A DNA stretch of 64,000 nt from Polynucleobacter necessarius (GCF_900096765.1 NZ_LT615228.1:254669-318668); one strand, 5' to 3'. Positions 16,919-26,093 are shown, counted from the first letter of the stretch. A program made the numbers and translations. Notes: generated by a model from the sequence alone, not told the origin.

Positions 16919-17899
16919 TTACTCAGCGGTTATTTTTCTGTCAGCAATAATCTTTCCCCATAAAGCAGATTGACTAGCAATATATTTTTGTAAATCTTCT
17001 CTGGTACCAGGATTGGGTGTTAAACCATGTTCGGCCAATTGAGCATTAGTAGCTTTATCTTTCAGTACCGCAACAAGTGCTTTATCCCATTTTTCCAAAA
17101 TGATGTCTGGTGTTTTACCTGGTGCAACAAAAGCGTACCAGTTGCTGGCGTCAAATCCAGGGTAGCCTGACTCTGCAATAGTGGGAACGTTTGGCAGTGT
17201 CGGGGCACGCTTTAAGCCGGTTGTGGCAATCGGAATGAGCTTGCCATTTTTAATGTAGGGGTCTGCAGTTGCAAGAGCGGAGTAGTAAGAGGAGACGCGT
17301 CCGCCCAATAGGTCTACCATTGCCGGACTACCGCCTTTATAGGGAATATGAACCGTATCAATATCTGCACGGACGTTCACCAATTCACCTTGCAGGTGTG
17401 AGGCTGAACCACTGCCAGTGGATGCAAAAGCAATCTTCCCAGGATTCTTTTTAGCCAGTGCTACATACTCCTTGAAATTCTTGACGCCTAAATCGGGAAT
17501 CACTACTAAAACATTGGGGAAGGTAACACCCATCGTGAGAGGTGCTAAATCTTTTTGAGGGTCATATGGCAATTTCATCAGATGAGGTGCAATTGACAGT
17601 GGACCAACAGAGCCAAACAGAATGACCGATCCATCAGCGGGCGCGTTAGCGGTGTAGGCGTGAGCAATATTGCCGCCAGCGCCAGGCTTGTTATCCACAA
17701 TGACATTTTGTCCAAGGTCCTCACTGAGTTTTTTGGCAATCACCCGTGCAGCACTATCGGCAGATCCACCTGCCGCAAATCCAACAACGATGGTGATTGT
17801 TTTCTTGGGTGGAAATTCTTGGGCTCTAACACCAGAAAAATGGGTTGAAAGTGCCATCGAGAGGCAGGTCAGTACTTTAAGAAAAAAGGGCATTCGCAT
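16919..17899 (-). CDS. Bug family tripartite tricarboxylate transporter receptor
   Basis: A 326-residue periplasmic solute-binding protein. A signal peptide of about 26 residues ends at GVRAQEFPP. Family hallmarks are PPKKTITIVVGFAAGGSADS, VDNKPGAGGNIAHAYTANAP, the IPYKGGSPAMVDLLGGRV loop and PTIAESGYPGFDASNWYAF. Bug receptors capture carboxylates, but no TctAB membrane genes are nearby, so it may act as an orphan receptor, a common state in this bacterial group. The frame is intact, unlike the second Bug gene at 44-45 kb. Confidence 0.88.
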   Translation of the reverse strand: MRMPFFLKVLTCLSMALSTHFSGVRAQEFPPKKTITIVVGFAAGGSADSAARVIAKKLSEDLGQNVIVDNKPGAGGNIAHAYTANAPADGSVILFGSVGPLSIAPHLMKLPYDPQKDLAPLTMGVTFPNVLVVIPDLGVKNFKEYVALAKKNPGKIAFASTGSGSASHLQGELVNVRADIDTVHIPYKGGSPAMVDLLGGRVSSYYSALATADPYIKNGKLIPIATTGLKRAPTLPNVPTIAESGYPGFDASNWYAFVAPGKTPDIILEKWDKALVAVLKDKATNAQLAEHGLTPNPGTREDLQKYIASQSALWGKIIADRKITAE

Positions 17900-18054
17900 A
17901 TGGTGTCTCGTAGTGCTTATATTCTTGTGATTTTGCGCCCCAAAGGGCCCTAAGTCACTATTTTAAGTAAGAATTCTGAATTTTTCCTGATCAGTACAAA
18001 ATTAGCAGAATCGTTTATAGTTACACCGCATTCATCAATAAAGGAGATCCTTTC

Positions 18055-18648
18055 ATGGCATCAATTTTGACCTCATTGGGACGCACCGTATTAGCAGGTT
18101 TTGTGCTCCTCGTTTTAATTATTTTGGCTTTAGGCGGTAACTTCGGATCTACTGAGTTGCCTTTCGTATTCCGCTGGTTGCACGTGATGTTTGGTGTGAT
18201 GTGGATTGGATTGCTCTGGTACTTCAACTTTGTGCAAATTCCTTCTATGCCAAAAATTCCTGATGAGCAAAAGCCAGCAATTGGTAAAGTGATTGCTCCT
18301 GCTGCATTATTTTGGTTCCGTTACGCAGCTTTGTTTACCGTATTAACTGGTTTGATCGTTGCTACATTAAACGGTTATGCACATCAAGCGTTTACATTAC
18401 AGGCTCCATTCCGCGCAATTGGTTTGGGTATGTGGATTGCATTGGTTATGGCATTTAATGTATGGTTTATCATCTGGCCTAATCAGAAACGTGCTCTTGG
18501 TATCGTTACTGTAGAGGCTGATGTAAAAGCAAAGTCTGCTCGCGTTGCGATGTTGACATCGCGCTTGAACACATTGTTATCCATCCCAATGTTGTTCTTG
18601 ATGGTTGCTCAGTCACACAACACTACTTGGTTCGTGATCGTTTCTTAA
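18055..18648 (+). CDS. PuuD-like (COG3748-type) membrane protein
   Basis: A 197-residue protein with about five membrane spans. The motif WLHVMFGVMWIGLLWYFNFV resembles the membrane domain of urate hydroxylase PuuD and related cytochrome-like proteins, with His and Trp residues in the span that may bind haem. The usual C-terminal cytochrome c domain of full PuuD is absent, so urate oxidation is doubtful. ATG 18055 follows AAGGAG. The gene ends at a convergent terminator. It stands alone. Confidence 0.7.
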   Translation: MASILTSLGRTVLAGFVLLVLIILALGGNFGSTELPFVFRWLHVMFGVMWIGLLWYFNFVQIPSMPKIPDEQKPAIGKVIAPAALFWFRYAALFTVLTGLIVATLNGYAHQAFTLQAPFRAIGLGMWIALVMAFNVWFIIWPNQKRALGIVTVEADVKAKSARVAMLTSRLNTLLSIPMLFLMVAQSHNTTWFVIVS

Positions 18649-19898
18649 TCACCCATCAGTGCTGCAAAACTAAAGACCCGCACTGCGGGTCTTTTTATTT
18701 TGAGCTCGAATAGATTATGGGAGTATCGGAGGAAGTTCTTTAGTAAGGGCGCCACGCTGGGCTGTAGCGCTTCCCATGAGGACAAAGCCAATAGCTTGCC
18801 ATCATCCGATTTAAAGCGAGCCTCAAGGCCATCATGGGAAGAATTGGTTTTCCATTGGCCAAGCGCACCTTTTGCCGGAGGTGAAACTACAGTTGCCAGG
18901 GCAGGGGTTTTCACCATCACTGGCATGGCTGGATAAGCAAGTGCAGTTGGAGTGCCAGTTAGCGTGACCGCAAGTGCTCTAGCGGCTTGCATAATCGGCA
19001 TGACGTATGGCAACACTAATCCTTCTACTTCAGCGCAATCACCTAAGGCATAGATATCTTTTGCACTTGTTTGTAGTTCGCGATTGACCTGGACACCAAG
19101 GTTGGTAGCAAGCCCAGCCTTTTTCGCAAGATCTAATCTCGGCCTCAGTCCTACTGCCGACAAAATAACATCGCAAGCGAGGGTGCTGCCATTAGCTAGT
19201 GTGAGTTGAAGTTGGTCAGCGTTACGATCAACCGATTGAACGGTGGTAAAGAAATGCCATTTGACGCCAGCTGCGCTTAATTTATTTTGCAGATCAGTTG
19301 CTGCCGCCTCTGGAATCAGGCGTCCGAGCGCTTGAGGTGCGAGATCGATGACATCCACCTCATATCCCCCTAGAACAAGATCATTGGCAAACTCACAGCC
19401 AATCAGCCCTGCACCTAGAATTGCCACTCTTTTTTTATCAGCAATGGCATTGCGAAAGTTGGCATAGTCCTCAAGATCATTGACCGTCAATACTTCATTC
19501 GCGGCATTTCCTTGGAGCGGCAAGCGAATTTGATCTGCGCCAAGACCTAAGACGAGTTTGCCAAAAGGAATTGCACCTTTGCTGGTCTGAATGGTTTTTG
19601 AGGCTATATCAATTGAATCAACCTCGGCTTGAGCGACGATAGTTAACTCTAATTGCATAGCCATTTCATCTGCCGAAGTTGATACTAGCTGAGTAGCATC
19701 TTTCTTTCCCTCTAGAGCAGTCGAGAGCATAGGCTTAGAGTAAAAATAGCCAGGCTCTTTTGTCACCAGAGTAGTCGGAATGGATTTATCTAATTTTCGG
19801 ATTTCACGAATGACGGTATAACCTGCTAATCCGCTACCGATTACTACGATAGCGGATGAAGATGTATTTTGGTCCAAGACTAGCTCCTTTAGGTGCAA
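18645..19898 (-). CDS. FAD-dependent NAD(P)H:rubredoxin reductase-like protein, altered C-terminus
   Basis: A two-dinucleotide-fold flavoprotein: FAD-binding IVVIGSGLAGYTVIREIRKL at residues 17-36, NAD-binding VAILGAGLIGCEFANDLVL, and the DIYALGDCAEVEG segment. It probably reduces the rubredoxin encoded just upstream, which in turn serves rubrerythrin. The last about 28 residues are suspect: they translate straight through a convergent terminator hairpin and end at the stop region of the facing gene. One more G near 18738 would give KELPPILP and a stop at 18715-18717, before the hairpin. A one-base loss near the 3' end is the simplest reading. The catalytic parts are intact. Confidence 0.85.
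   Translation of the reverse strand: MHLKELVLDQNTSSSAIVVIGSGLAGYTVIREIRKLDKSIPTTLVTKEPGYFYSKPMLSTALEGKKDATQLVSTSADEMAMQLELTIVAQAEVDSIDIASKTIQTSKGAIPFGKLVLGLGADQIRLPLQGNAANEVLTVNDLEDYANFRNAIADKKRVAILGAGLIGCEFANDLVLGGYEVDVIDLAPQALGRLIPEAAATDLQNKLSAAGVKWHFFTTVQSVDRNADQLQLTLANGSTLACDVILSAVGLRPRLDLAKKAGLATNLGVQVNRELQTSAKDIYALGDCAEVEGLVLPYVMPIMQAARALAVTLTGTPTALAYPAMPVMVKTPALATVVSPPAKGALGQWKTNSSHDGLEARFKSDDGKLLALSSWEALQPSVAPLLKNFLRYSHNLFELKIKRPAVRVFSFAALMGD
18672..18700. terminator. Bidirectional intrinsic terminator between convergent genes
   Basis: A 10-bp perfect stem AAAGACCCGC / GCGGGTCTTT with loop ACT, flanked by A and T runs, lies between the PuuD-like gene and the facing reductase gene. 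Confidence 0.85.
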
Positions 19899-19937
19899 TC
19901 AGTGCGGTTCGAAATTACGCGGTGAGTAAAAGAAAGC

Positions 19938-20102
19938 TTAGATCTGAACCATTTCGAAATCAGACTTTGCTACGCCACAGTCTGGGCACTCCCAATCTTC
20001 TGGGATATCTGCCCATGCAGTGCCTGGAGCGATTCCATCTTCTGGTAAGCCCTTTGCTTCATCGTAGATAAAGCCACATACGATACATTGCCATTGTTTC
20101 AT
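19938..20102 (-). CDS. Rubredoxin
   Basis: A 54-residue electron carrier with one Fe(Cys)4 centre. The ligand pairs are CIVCG (residues 6-10) and CPDCG (about 40-44), and [14 protein letters not shown] is the classic rubredoxin core. It lies 40 bases after the rubredoxin reductase-like gene's start region on the same strand and just downstream of rubrerythrin, so the three probably form one peroxide-reducing chain. Confidence 0.95.
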   Translation of the reverse strand: MKQWQCIVCGFIYDEAKGLPEDGIAPGTAWADIPEDWECPDCGVAKSDFEMVQI

Positions 20103-20167
20103 GTTAATTCCTTTAGTAATTGACAGAAGTTTAAATTCAGTTCCGTTTTATTTCTTGCTTGCGATTG

Positions 20168-20650
20168 TTAAGCAGCAAATACCTTTGCCTTCTCTAGCGC
20201 CTCTTTGTAGTGATTTGCATGGCGCTCTTCCACATTAGCCAAGGCTCCGAAGCGCTTAGCAGCTTTAGCTAATACCGCCTGAAACTGCTCTGCATGCTCT
20301 TTCGATTCTGCAATTTGCTCATCAATCTCTTTGATTGCTGCCTCATTACCCTCCTCAACAGCAGTTTTACGAAATGATGGATACATTTCAGTGTATTCAT
20401 AAGTCTCGCCTTCAATAGCGATTTCCAAGGCGCGAGCTGGAGTAATGGTGCTGGCGGGGTAGAGCAAATCCAAGTGACCAAAGGCGTGCATCACTTCTTG
20501 ATCTGCAGTGGCTTCAAAAATTCTTGCGGTCTCTTCGTCGCCAGCTGCCCTGGCTAATTTTGCAAAATAGCGATATTTGATGTGTGCCATGGATTCACCT
20601 GCAAATGCGGATTCCAAGTTTTGGATGGTTTTAATTTCTGGGCGTGCCAT
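20168..20650 (-). CDS. Rubrerythrin (short form without rubredoxin domain)
   Basis: A 160-residue di-iron peroxidase that reduces hydrogen peroxide to water. The two ligand sets are visible: AFAGESMAHIKYRYFAKLA, EATADQEVMHAFGHLDLL, EGETYEYTEMYPSF and an EERHANHY segment near the end. The C-terminal rubredoxin domain of classic rubrerythrin is missing; a separate rubredoxin gene follows 65 bases downstream and probably replaces it. The gene diverges from oxyR. Confidence 0.92.
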   Translation of the reverse strand: MARPEIKTIQNLESAFAGESMAHIKYRYFAKLARAAGDEETARIFEATADQEVMHAFGHLDLLYPASTITPARALEIAIEGETYEYTEMYPSFRKTAVEEGNEAAIKEIDEQIAESKEHAEQFQAVLAKAAKRFGALANVEERHANHYKEALEKAKVFAA

Positions 20651-20807
20651 TTTTCGATTCCTTTACTCAAATGTTTAAATTTGTTGGGCTTGTAAAACAT
20701 CATCGTATTACTTGCTCAACCATGGAATGAATTCTGAACCCCATAGTTTAATCAGTCCAATAAATAATTATGCTAATATTAATCTAATTATTCGATAAGG
20801 AGGCAAT

Positions 20808-21734
20808 ATGGCCTATTTACCGTCTCTCAGACAGCTAAGCTATCTGGTTGCTCTGGCAAAAGAGCTCAATTTCACCCGTGCGGCTCAGGCTTGTTTCGTA
20901 GGGCAATCGACTTTAAGTGCTGGCTTAAAAGAATTAGAGGATGGCTTAGGTATTCAGTTGGTTGAACGTGATCGTCAAAATGTGTCGATTACACCTGCTG
21001 GCCTAGAAGTGCTGGAGCGCGCTAAGGCGATTCTGACGGCATCTGAGGATTTGGTTGAGTATGCTGGCGCTACGGGCAAGCCAATGACCGCCAATATCCG
21101 TTTGGGCGTGATTCCAACGATTGCACCTTTTCTGTTACCCACTGTTCTGCCAGAGGTGCGAAAGCAATTTCCTGATCTTAAAATTACTCTTAGGGAAGAC
21201 CTAACAGCAAATCTGCTTGCGAGGATTGCTGATCACAAATTAGATTTCGCTCTTATAGCATTGCCTTACGATGTCAGTGGACTGCGCGTTGAAGAATTAT
21301 TTGATGATAATTTTTGGATAGTAGCCCGCGAAGGTGACCCCGCATTAAAAGGTAAGGAGGTGATGCTTCCAGCAAAGATGGCTGAACGATTGCTATTGCT
21401 GGAGGAGGGGCACTGCTTGCGCGAGCATAGCTTGCAAGCCTGCAAGAAGGCGGACATTCAGAAGAATGAGGCAATGGAGGCAACCAGCTTACTTACTTTA
21501 TTGCAAATGGTGGAGTCTGGTTTTGGAATTGCGTTAATCCCTGAAATGGCGGTAAAGAGCAGTCTTCTAAACAATACAGAATTAGTGGCTAAGGCGATGG
21601 CGGCACCAGCCCCCAAAAGAGTGATTGCGCTGGTTGCAAGATCCTCAACTGCGCACGTCACTGAGTTTGCTGCTTTATCACAATGCATTCGCGAACGCTT
21701 TGGGGAGGGTCTTCAAAAAGTTCGCACTCAATAA
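20808..21734 (+). CDS. oxyR: OxyR-type LysR family peroxide sensor
   Basis: A 308-residue LysR regulator with the N-terminal helix-turn-helix (FTRAAQACFVGQSTLSAGLK) and a periplasmic-binding-like sensor domain. Cys203 and Cys212 in GHCLREHSLQAC sit nine residues apart, as Cys199 and Cys208 do in E. coli OxyR, so the redox disulfide is conserved. ATG 20808 is preceded by AAGGAGG. It diverges from rubrerythrin, rubredoxin and the reductase; the 157-base A/T-rich gap is the likely operator region, though I could not assign a precise OxyR site. Confidence 0.92.
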   Translation: MAYLPSLRQLSYLVALAKELNFTRAAQACFVGQSTLSAGLKELEDGLGIQLVERDRQNVSITPAGLEVLERAKAILTASEDLVEYAGATGKPMTANIRLGVIPTIAPFLLPTVLPEVRKQFPDLKITLREDLTANLLARIADHKLDFALIALPYDVSGLRVEELFDDNFWIVAREGDPALKGKEVMLPAKMAERLLLLEEGHCLREHSLQACKKADIQKNEAMEATSLLTLLQMVESGFGIALIPEMAVKSSLLNNTELVAKAMAAPAPKRVIALVARSSTAHVTEFAALSQCIRERFGEGLQKVRTQ

Positions 21735-21814
21735 AGGAAGGTGTAGGAATAAAAACAAAAAATAGAATTCATTTGTATGATTGCTTTATTCACCATTTAT
21801 TAAAAAGGTAATCC

Positions 21815-22915
21815 ATGTCAGGCAAAGAAATTATGTTCACCCCAGTGAAGCTGGGTGCAATAGCTTTAAAAAATCGTTTGGTTATGGCGCCATTAACTCG
21901 TATGCGTGCTGTTGCGGGAGACGTTCCAAACCCTTTGGCAAAAATTTATTATGCCCAGCGTGCTAGCGCTGGTCTTATTATTTCAGAGGCTACGCAAATT
22001 TCACCCCTCGGTATGGGGTATCCAGCAACTCCTGGTATCTATTCGCCAGAACAAACTGCTGCTTGGAAAGAAATTGTGGATGCGGTTCATGCCAAGGGTG
22101 GATCGATGGTTGCGCAGTTATGGCATGTAGGAAGAATTTCTCACTCATCCCTGCATTCAGAACAAGGTCTTCCTGAGGCGCCTTCAGCAATTGCTGCTTC
22201 TGGTCAAACGTATGGCGCCGATTGGAAATTACATGACTACGAGACGCCTAAGGCAATGACCCTGGATGATATTGCGCGACTCTTAAAAGAGTATGAGATC
22301 GCTGCCCAAAATGCAAAAGCAGCTGGTTTTGATGGTATTGAGATTCATTCGGCAAATGGCTATCTACTTGATCAGTTTTTGCAAGATAAAACCAATCAAC
22401 GTACCGATCAGTATGGCGGCTCTATTGGAAATCGTTTACGTCTCTTGGGAGAAGTGATCGACTCTGTTAGCAAAGTCTTTTCAAGTGATCGGGTAGGGTT
22501 AAGGCTTTCACCTTACGGAACGTTTAACGATATGGCTGATAGCGATCCGGTTGCATTATTTAGCGCAGCTATCCAAAAACTCAATGCCTACAACTTAGCC
22601 TATGTTCATATGATTGAACCTCGCGCTACCAGCGCAGGCGGCAATGAGCATATTGACGATCAAGCTCCAGTTACTTCAGAGATCTTTCGCAAAGCCTACC
22701 AAGGTAAATTCATTACTGCAGGCGGATACGATCAGGCGATGGGGGAGAAGGTCTTGGAGGATGGCTTGGCCGATGCGGTAGCTTATGGCCGTTTGTATAT
22801 TTCTAATCCGGATTTAGCGGAACGTTTTCAAAAAAACGCACCCCTCAATCCCTACAACCGTGCAACCTTTTACGGCGGTCAAGAGGCGGGTTATACGGAC
22901 TATCCAACCTTTTGA
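21815..22915 (+). CDS. Old yellow enzyme family alkene reductase (NemA-like)
   Basis: A 366-residue FMN-dependent TIM-barrel reductase acting with NAD(P)H on activated C=C bonds and nitro compounds. Motifs include VMAPLTRMRA, VAQLWHVGRISH, and FDGIEIHSANGYLLDQFLQD with TNQRTDQYGGSIGNR. A late FMN-binding stretch is AYGRLYISNPDLAERF. ATG 21815 is used rather than upstream codons because VMFTPVKLGAIALKNR-like starts are standard. It follows oxyR in the same direction, so it could be part of the oxidative or electrophile response; that link is inferred. Confidence 0.9.
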   Translation: MSGKEIMFTPVKLGAIALKNRLVMAPLTRMRAVAGDVPNPLAKIYYAQRASAGLIISEATQISPLGMGYPATPGIYSPEQTAAWKEIVDAVHAKGGSMVAQLWHVGRISHSSLHSEQGLPEAPSAIAASGQTYGADWKLHDYETPKAMTLDDIARLLKEYEIAAQNAKAAGFDGIEIHSANGYLLDQFLQDKTNQRTDQYGGSIGNRLRLLGEVIDSVSKVFSSDRVGLRLSPYGTFNDMADSDPVALFSAAIQKLNAYNLAYVHMIEPRATSAGGNEHIDDQAPVTSEIFRKAYQGKFITAGGYDQAMGEKVLEDGLADAVAYGRLYISNPDLAERFQKNAPLNPYNRATFYGGQEAGYTDYPTF

Positions 22916-22950
22916 GCTTTTAAACTAGCTAGTCGCTATATGCTGGTCAC

Positions 22951-22986
22951 TAAGCCTCATTACCTTCGTAGTGAGGCTTATTTTTT
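22951..22986 (+). terminator. Strong intrinsic terminator after the old yellow enzyme gene
   Basis: A 13-bp stem (TAAGCCTCATTAC with GTAGTGAGGCTTA, one G-U pair) has the tetraloop CTTC and is followed by six T. It includes the stop codon of the small gene on the other strand. Confidence 0.85.
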
Positions 22987-23154
22987 ATCTTCAGAGTCGT
23001 TTAATAAGTCGTAGTGATTGGCAATCAATAGAACAGCAATCGATGCGCAACCCAGTGCAAAAAATTGCCATTGATGTAAAACGGCTGTACCTACTACCGT
23101 CATGAGAGCCGTCCAGCTAACTACTAGTTTGGCTTTTTTAGAAAGCGGTTTCAT
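22978..23154 (-). CDS. Small membrane protein of 58 residues
   Basis: The protein MKPLSKKAKLVVSWTALM... has one long or two short hydrophobic segments (about residues 10-25 and 31-45) and an acidic tail NDSEDKK. I do not recognise a family. It lies 12 bases downstream of cytochrome b561 on the same strand, so it is probably co-transcribed and may be a small partner of that cytochrome. The ribosome-binding site is weak. Confidence 0.55.
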   Translation of the reverse strand: MKPLSKKAKLVVSWTALMTVVGTAVLHQWQFFALGCASIAVLLIANHYDLLNDSEDKK

Positions 23155-23166
23155 CTTAATAAATCC

Positions 23167-23709
23167 TTAAGCAGGCGCCTTAACTTTATTTAACATTCGA
23201 CGCAGTGTATTGTCCTTCAGGATGTAATGTTGCCACAAGCCAGCTAAAGCATGAATGCCAATCAGGAAATACAGCGAATTTCCTAAAAATTCATGAATTC
23301 CTTCAACTATTTTTTTCATCTCAGGATTCGGGGTCAGAAGCTGAGGCCATACCAATCCAAAGAAATGAATTTCTTTACCGCCATACTGAAAATACAGCAT
23401 GCCAAAGATAGGTGCGATTAAGAGGATGGCGTATATTAGCCAATGCATCGCGTGAGCCAAATAGGCAAATACTGGTTTAGGATTTGTTGGCTTAGGAACG
23501 CCATAAATGTAACGAACCATCAGGCGAAGCGCCATGGCTAAAAAAATCAACTGGCCAATGACCCCATGAACTGTTTTACAAAGTTCACGTGGCTCATTTC
23601 CTTTGGGGAATTGCCCTTTTAGCTCAATCGCAATAAATGCAGCAATTATTAGCAGGAAGGCGAACCAGTGCAGAAAGATGGAGATTGGGTGGTAGTGGGC
23701 TTTACTCAT
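23167..23709 (-). CDS. Cytochrome b561
   Basis: A di-haem inner-membrane protein with four spans that moves electrons between quinol and other carriers. Candidate haem ligands are His in IFLHWFAFLL, KTVHGVIGQL, HAMHWLIYAI and GIHALAGLWQH. Start ATG 23709 (MSKAHYHPIS) matches the family and has AGG before it; the longer frame from 23742 runs into the promoter. A Fur-like palindrome lies 33-57 bases upstream, so iron control is likely. Confidence 0.88.
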   Translation of the reverse strand: MSKAHYHPISIFLHWFAFLLIIAAFIAIELKGQFPKGNEPRELCKTVHGVIGQLIFLAMALRLMVRYIYGVPKPTNPKPVFAYLAHAMHWLIYAILLIAPIFGMLYFQYGGKEIHFFGLVWPQLLTPNPEMKKIVEGIHEFLGNSLYFLIGIHALAGLWQHYILKDNTLRRMLNKVKAPA

Positions 23710-23741
23710 ATTGAACCTGGTCAAAGAAAGGATTTGACACA

Positions 23742-23766
23742 AATGATAATGAATCTCATTAACATT
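23742..23766. promoter_or_regulatory. Fur-like operator upstream of cytochrome b561
   Basis: AATGATAATGA and TCATTAACATT form arms matching at 10 of 11 positions around ATC. The left side contains TGATAAT, identical to a Fur half-site; the right half is 5 of 7. Confidence 0.6.
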
Positions 23767-23807
23767 TACAAGTTCAGGGTTAATTTCCCTTATTTGAGGA
23801 ATCGCAA

Positions 23808-23996
23808 CTAATTGAGCCTTACTTTGGCGCTTAACTCGCTGGCCAAACCCCGTTTATCAATCTGGGAAAGCCTTAAAGCCTCAAGCTCAAAATCGAGCTG
23901 GCCAGGATGAAAGTCATCGTCGTTTTGTAAGTGGACGACATAAGTCCATACCAGCTCGCGACCACGGTTTTTAAAAACATCCACTACACGTTTCAT
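23808..23996 (-). CDS. Hypothetical 62-residue protein
   Basis: A charged soluble protein (MKRVVDVFKNRGRELVWTYV..., then HLQNDDDFHPGQLDFELEAL). AGGCGG lies a few bases before the ATG, a good ribosome-binding site. No family is recognised and no membrane segment is seen. Supporting points are the ribosome-binding site and the amphipathic C-terminal helix; there is no homology that I can name. Confidence 0.5.
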   Translation of the reverse strand: MKRVVDVFKNRGRELVWTYVVHLQNDDDFHPGQLDFELEALRLSQIDKRGLASELSAKVRLN

Positions 23997-24019
23997 ATTT
24001 ACCGCCTAGTTGATGAAGC

Positions 24020-24803
24020 TTATTTGCTAGTAGCAGGTTGGGTACCTATTTGGGGATTTAAGGCTTGCTTGAGAGTAATAAGGTTCTTGGGTTCAATGCG
24101 AATGATGCCGCCTCTAGGGCTGTCGATATCGGCGATCAGGAAAAAGGATACAGCAACCACAAATGGAAAAATCATGAACAGGCCAATATTTTTCCGGAAA
24201 TTACGAGCCCCAAATCCAACCAGTATGTTTGCGCATACTGCAATAGCGGCCATTAATGCCCAAGCTGGATAGGGGATGCGATTCCACCAAGCAGCTTGCA
24301 CGTAGCCCTGGGAGTTCAAAACGTCGTTCATACCTGAAACTACCAGTGCAGTTGTAGCTGTACTTTGAGCGCGGGCAATCGGGAGGATTTCTTTCCATAA
24401 AGCTGCTTGCAGCTCATCAGTTTGATGTCGTATATCTTGGATTTTTTCTTTACTTTGTCGTGAGTAAAACAGAATGCGTTGGTCTAGATACTGGCTTAAA
24501 AGATCTTTTGTTCTGGCTGGGCAGTAAATCTGCCCTCAGATATTCAGTTCCAATGGCGTTGGCTTCAGCCTCTTCAAGAGTTTCTCGATTGTCATGGCGG
24601 TCAATTGCCATTGAGAAGGTAAAGCCAATAATGAGTGCCAATAATGTCAGTGTGGCGGTCTGAATAACCCCTAAGTCTTCAGAAGTCTCGGTATCTTTGG
24701 TGCGATAGCGACTGAGTACTGCATTGCCAAACCAAACAGACAATGCGAATACAAGGAATGAAATTCCAAAGACGATAACGGGGTGGTTAAGTAAGTAAGA
24801 AAT
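24020..24803 (-). pseudogene. DUF4239 (bestrophin-like) membrane protein, frameshifted
   Basis: Pieces in two frames make one protein. The N-terminus starts right after the lldD stop as ISYLLNHPVIVFGISFLVFA, with no clear start codon, and runs through DLGVIQTATLTLLALIIGFT and DRHDNRETLEEAEANAIGTE to about 24515. There an indel near CAGAACAAAAGA shifts the frame. The rest continues as KDLLSQYLDQRILFYSRQ, QAALWKEILPIARAQSTATT and MNDVLNSQGYVQAAWWNRIP, and then three C-terminal spans. This arrangement (two spans, soluble loop, two or three spans) is that of DUF4239. Gene function is unknown. Loss of both start and frame suggests it is dead. Confidence 0.75.
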
Positions 24804-25949
24804 TTAGAAAGTTCCTGGATAAAGAATATCTCTAGTGACATTGTGAATATCACGATGGCCAGTAAATGCCATAGTGATGTCGAGCTCGTTGTGAATCAGC
24901 TCTAGGCACTTGGTGACACCTGCCTCGCCCATGGCACCTAAGCCATAGAGAAATGGGCGACCGATCATCGTACCGCGAGCACCTAGTGCTCAAGCTTTGA
25001 GAACATCTTGCCCAGAGCGAATACCGCCGTCCATCCAAACTTCAGTATCTTTGCCAACAGCATCCACAATTCCAGGCAAGGCCTTGATGCTAGAGATGGC
25101 GCCATCAAGTTGGCGGCCTCCATGGTTGGAGACTATCAGGGCGTCTGCGCCAGAGTTTGCAGCTAAGCGTGCATCCTCTTCATCCAAGATGCCTTTAATA
25201 ATGAGCTTGCCACCCCAGAGCTTTTTGATCCACTCTACGTCACCCCAATTGAGGCCTGGATCAAATTGCTCTGCAGTCCAAGAGGAAAGGGAGGACATAT
25301 TGCCAACGCCAGTGGCGTGACCAACAATGTTGCGGAAGGTTCTACGTGGTGTCATTGCTATGCCCAAACACCAGCGCGGCTTAGTTGCCATATTGATCAT
25401 ATTGGCGAGAGTGAGTTTAGGTGGCGCTGATAAGCCATTTTTCAGATCTTTATGTCTTTGTCCCAAAATCTGCAAATCCAAGGTCAATACCAGCGCAGAA
25501 CATTTAGCCGCTTTTGCGCGCTCAATGAGGCGCTCAATAAAGCCGCGATCTTTCATGACATAGAGCTGAAACCAAAACGGTTTTGTAGTGCGCTCGGCTA
25601 CATCTTCAATGGAGCAAATGCTCATAGTGGATAAACAGAAAGGTACACCAAATTTTTCAGCTGCTTTTGCTGCCAAAATTTCTCCATCGGCATGTTGCAT
25701 GCCAGTCAGTCCAGTTGGCGCAAGAGCTACTGGCATTGCTACCTCTTGACCCACCATCTTAGTTTTAGTGGTGCGGTTAGTCATATCAACCGCTACACGC
25801 TGACGTAATTTAATGTTCTGAAAATCAGATTCATTCGCGCGATAGGTTGACTCAGTCCATGAGCCAGAATCAGCGTAGTCATAAAACATCTTGGGAGTGC
25901 GCTTCTGATGTAAAACTCGCAAGTCTTCAATACTGGTGATGATTGGCAC
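24804..25949 (-). pseudogene. lldD: L-lactate dehydrogenase (FMN) with an in-frame TGA
   Basis: An FMN-dependent alpha-hydroxyacid dehydrogenase: YDYADSGSWTESTYRANE, PVALAPTGLTGMQHADGE, FQLYVMKDR, the catalytic His in SNHGGRQLDGA, and WMDGGIRSGQDVLKA. A TGA follows at 24987-24989, exactly where homologues have Trp in LKAWALGARG. The frame then continues perfectly with LGARGTMIGRPFLYGLGAMG to RDILYPGTF and TAA. The whole would be 381 residues, the usual LldD length. A single G-to-A change (TGG to TGA) explains it. Unlike the indels elsewhere, this is hard to ascribe to a homopolymer error. Confidence 0.88.
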
Positions 25950-26093
25950 AGTTAATCCTTTTTTGTTGCTCTTTTAATGGGCATTACTCTAATTAAGCTC
26001 TATCTTAGCAATACCGGGTCAATTGTTTCTACAATGCTAGGGTATCCCTAATGCGGGGGCCCAAAAATACTGGTCTATCCATGACTCATCTGT

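Noticed and set aside
20651..20807. A defined OxyR operator in the rubrerythrin/oxyR gap
   Set aside because: The region is A/T-rich with several partial ATAG-N7-CTAT matches, none clearly better than chance.
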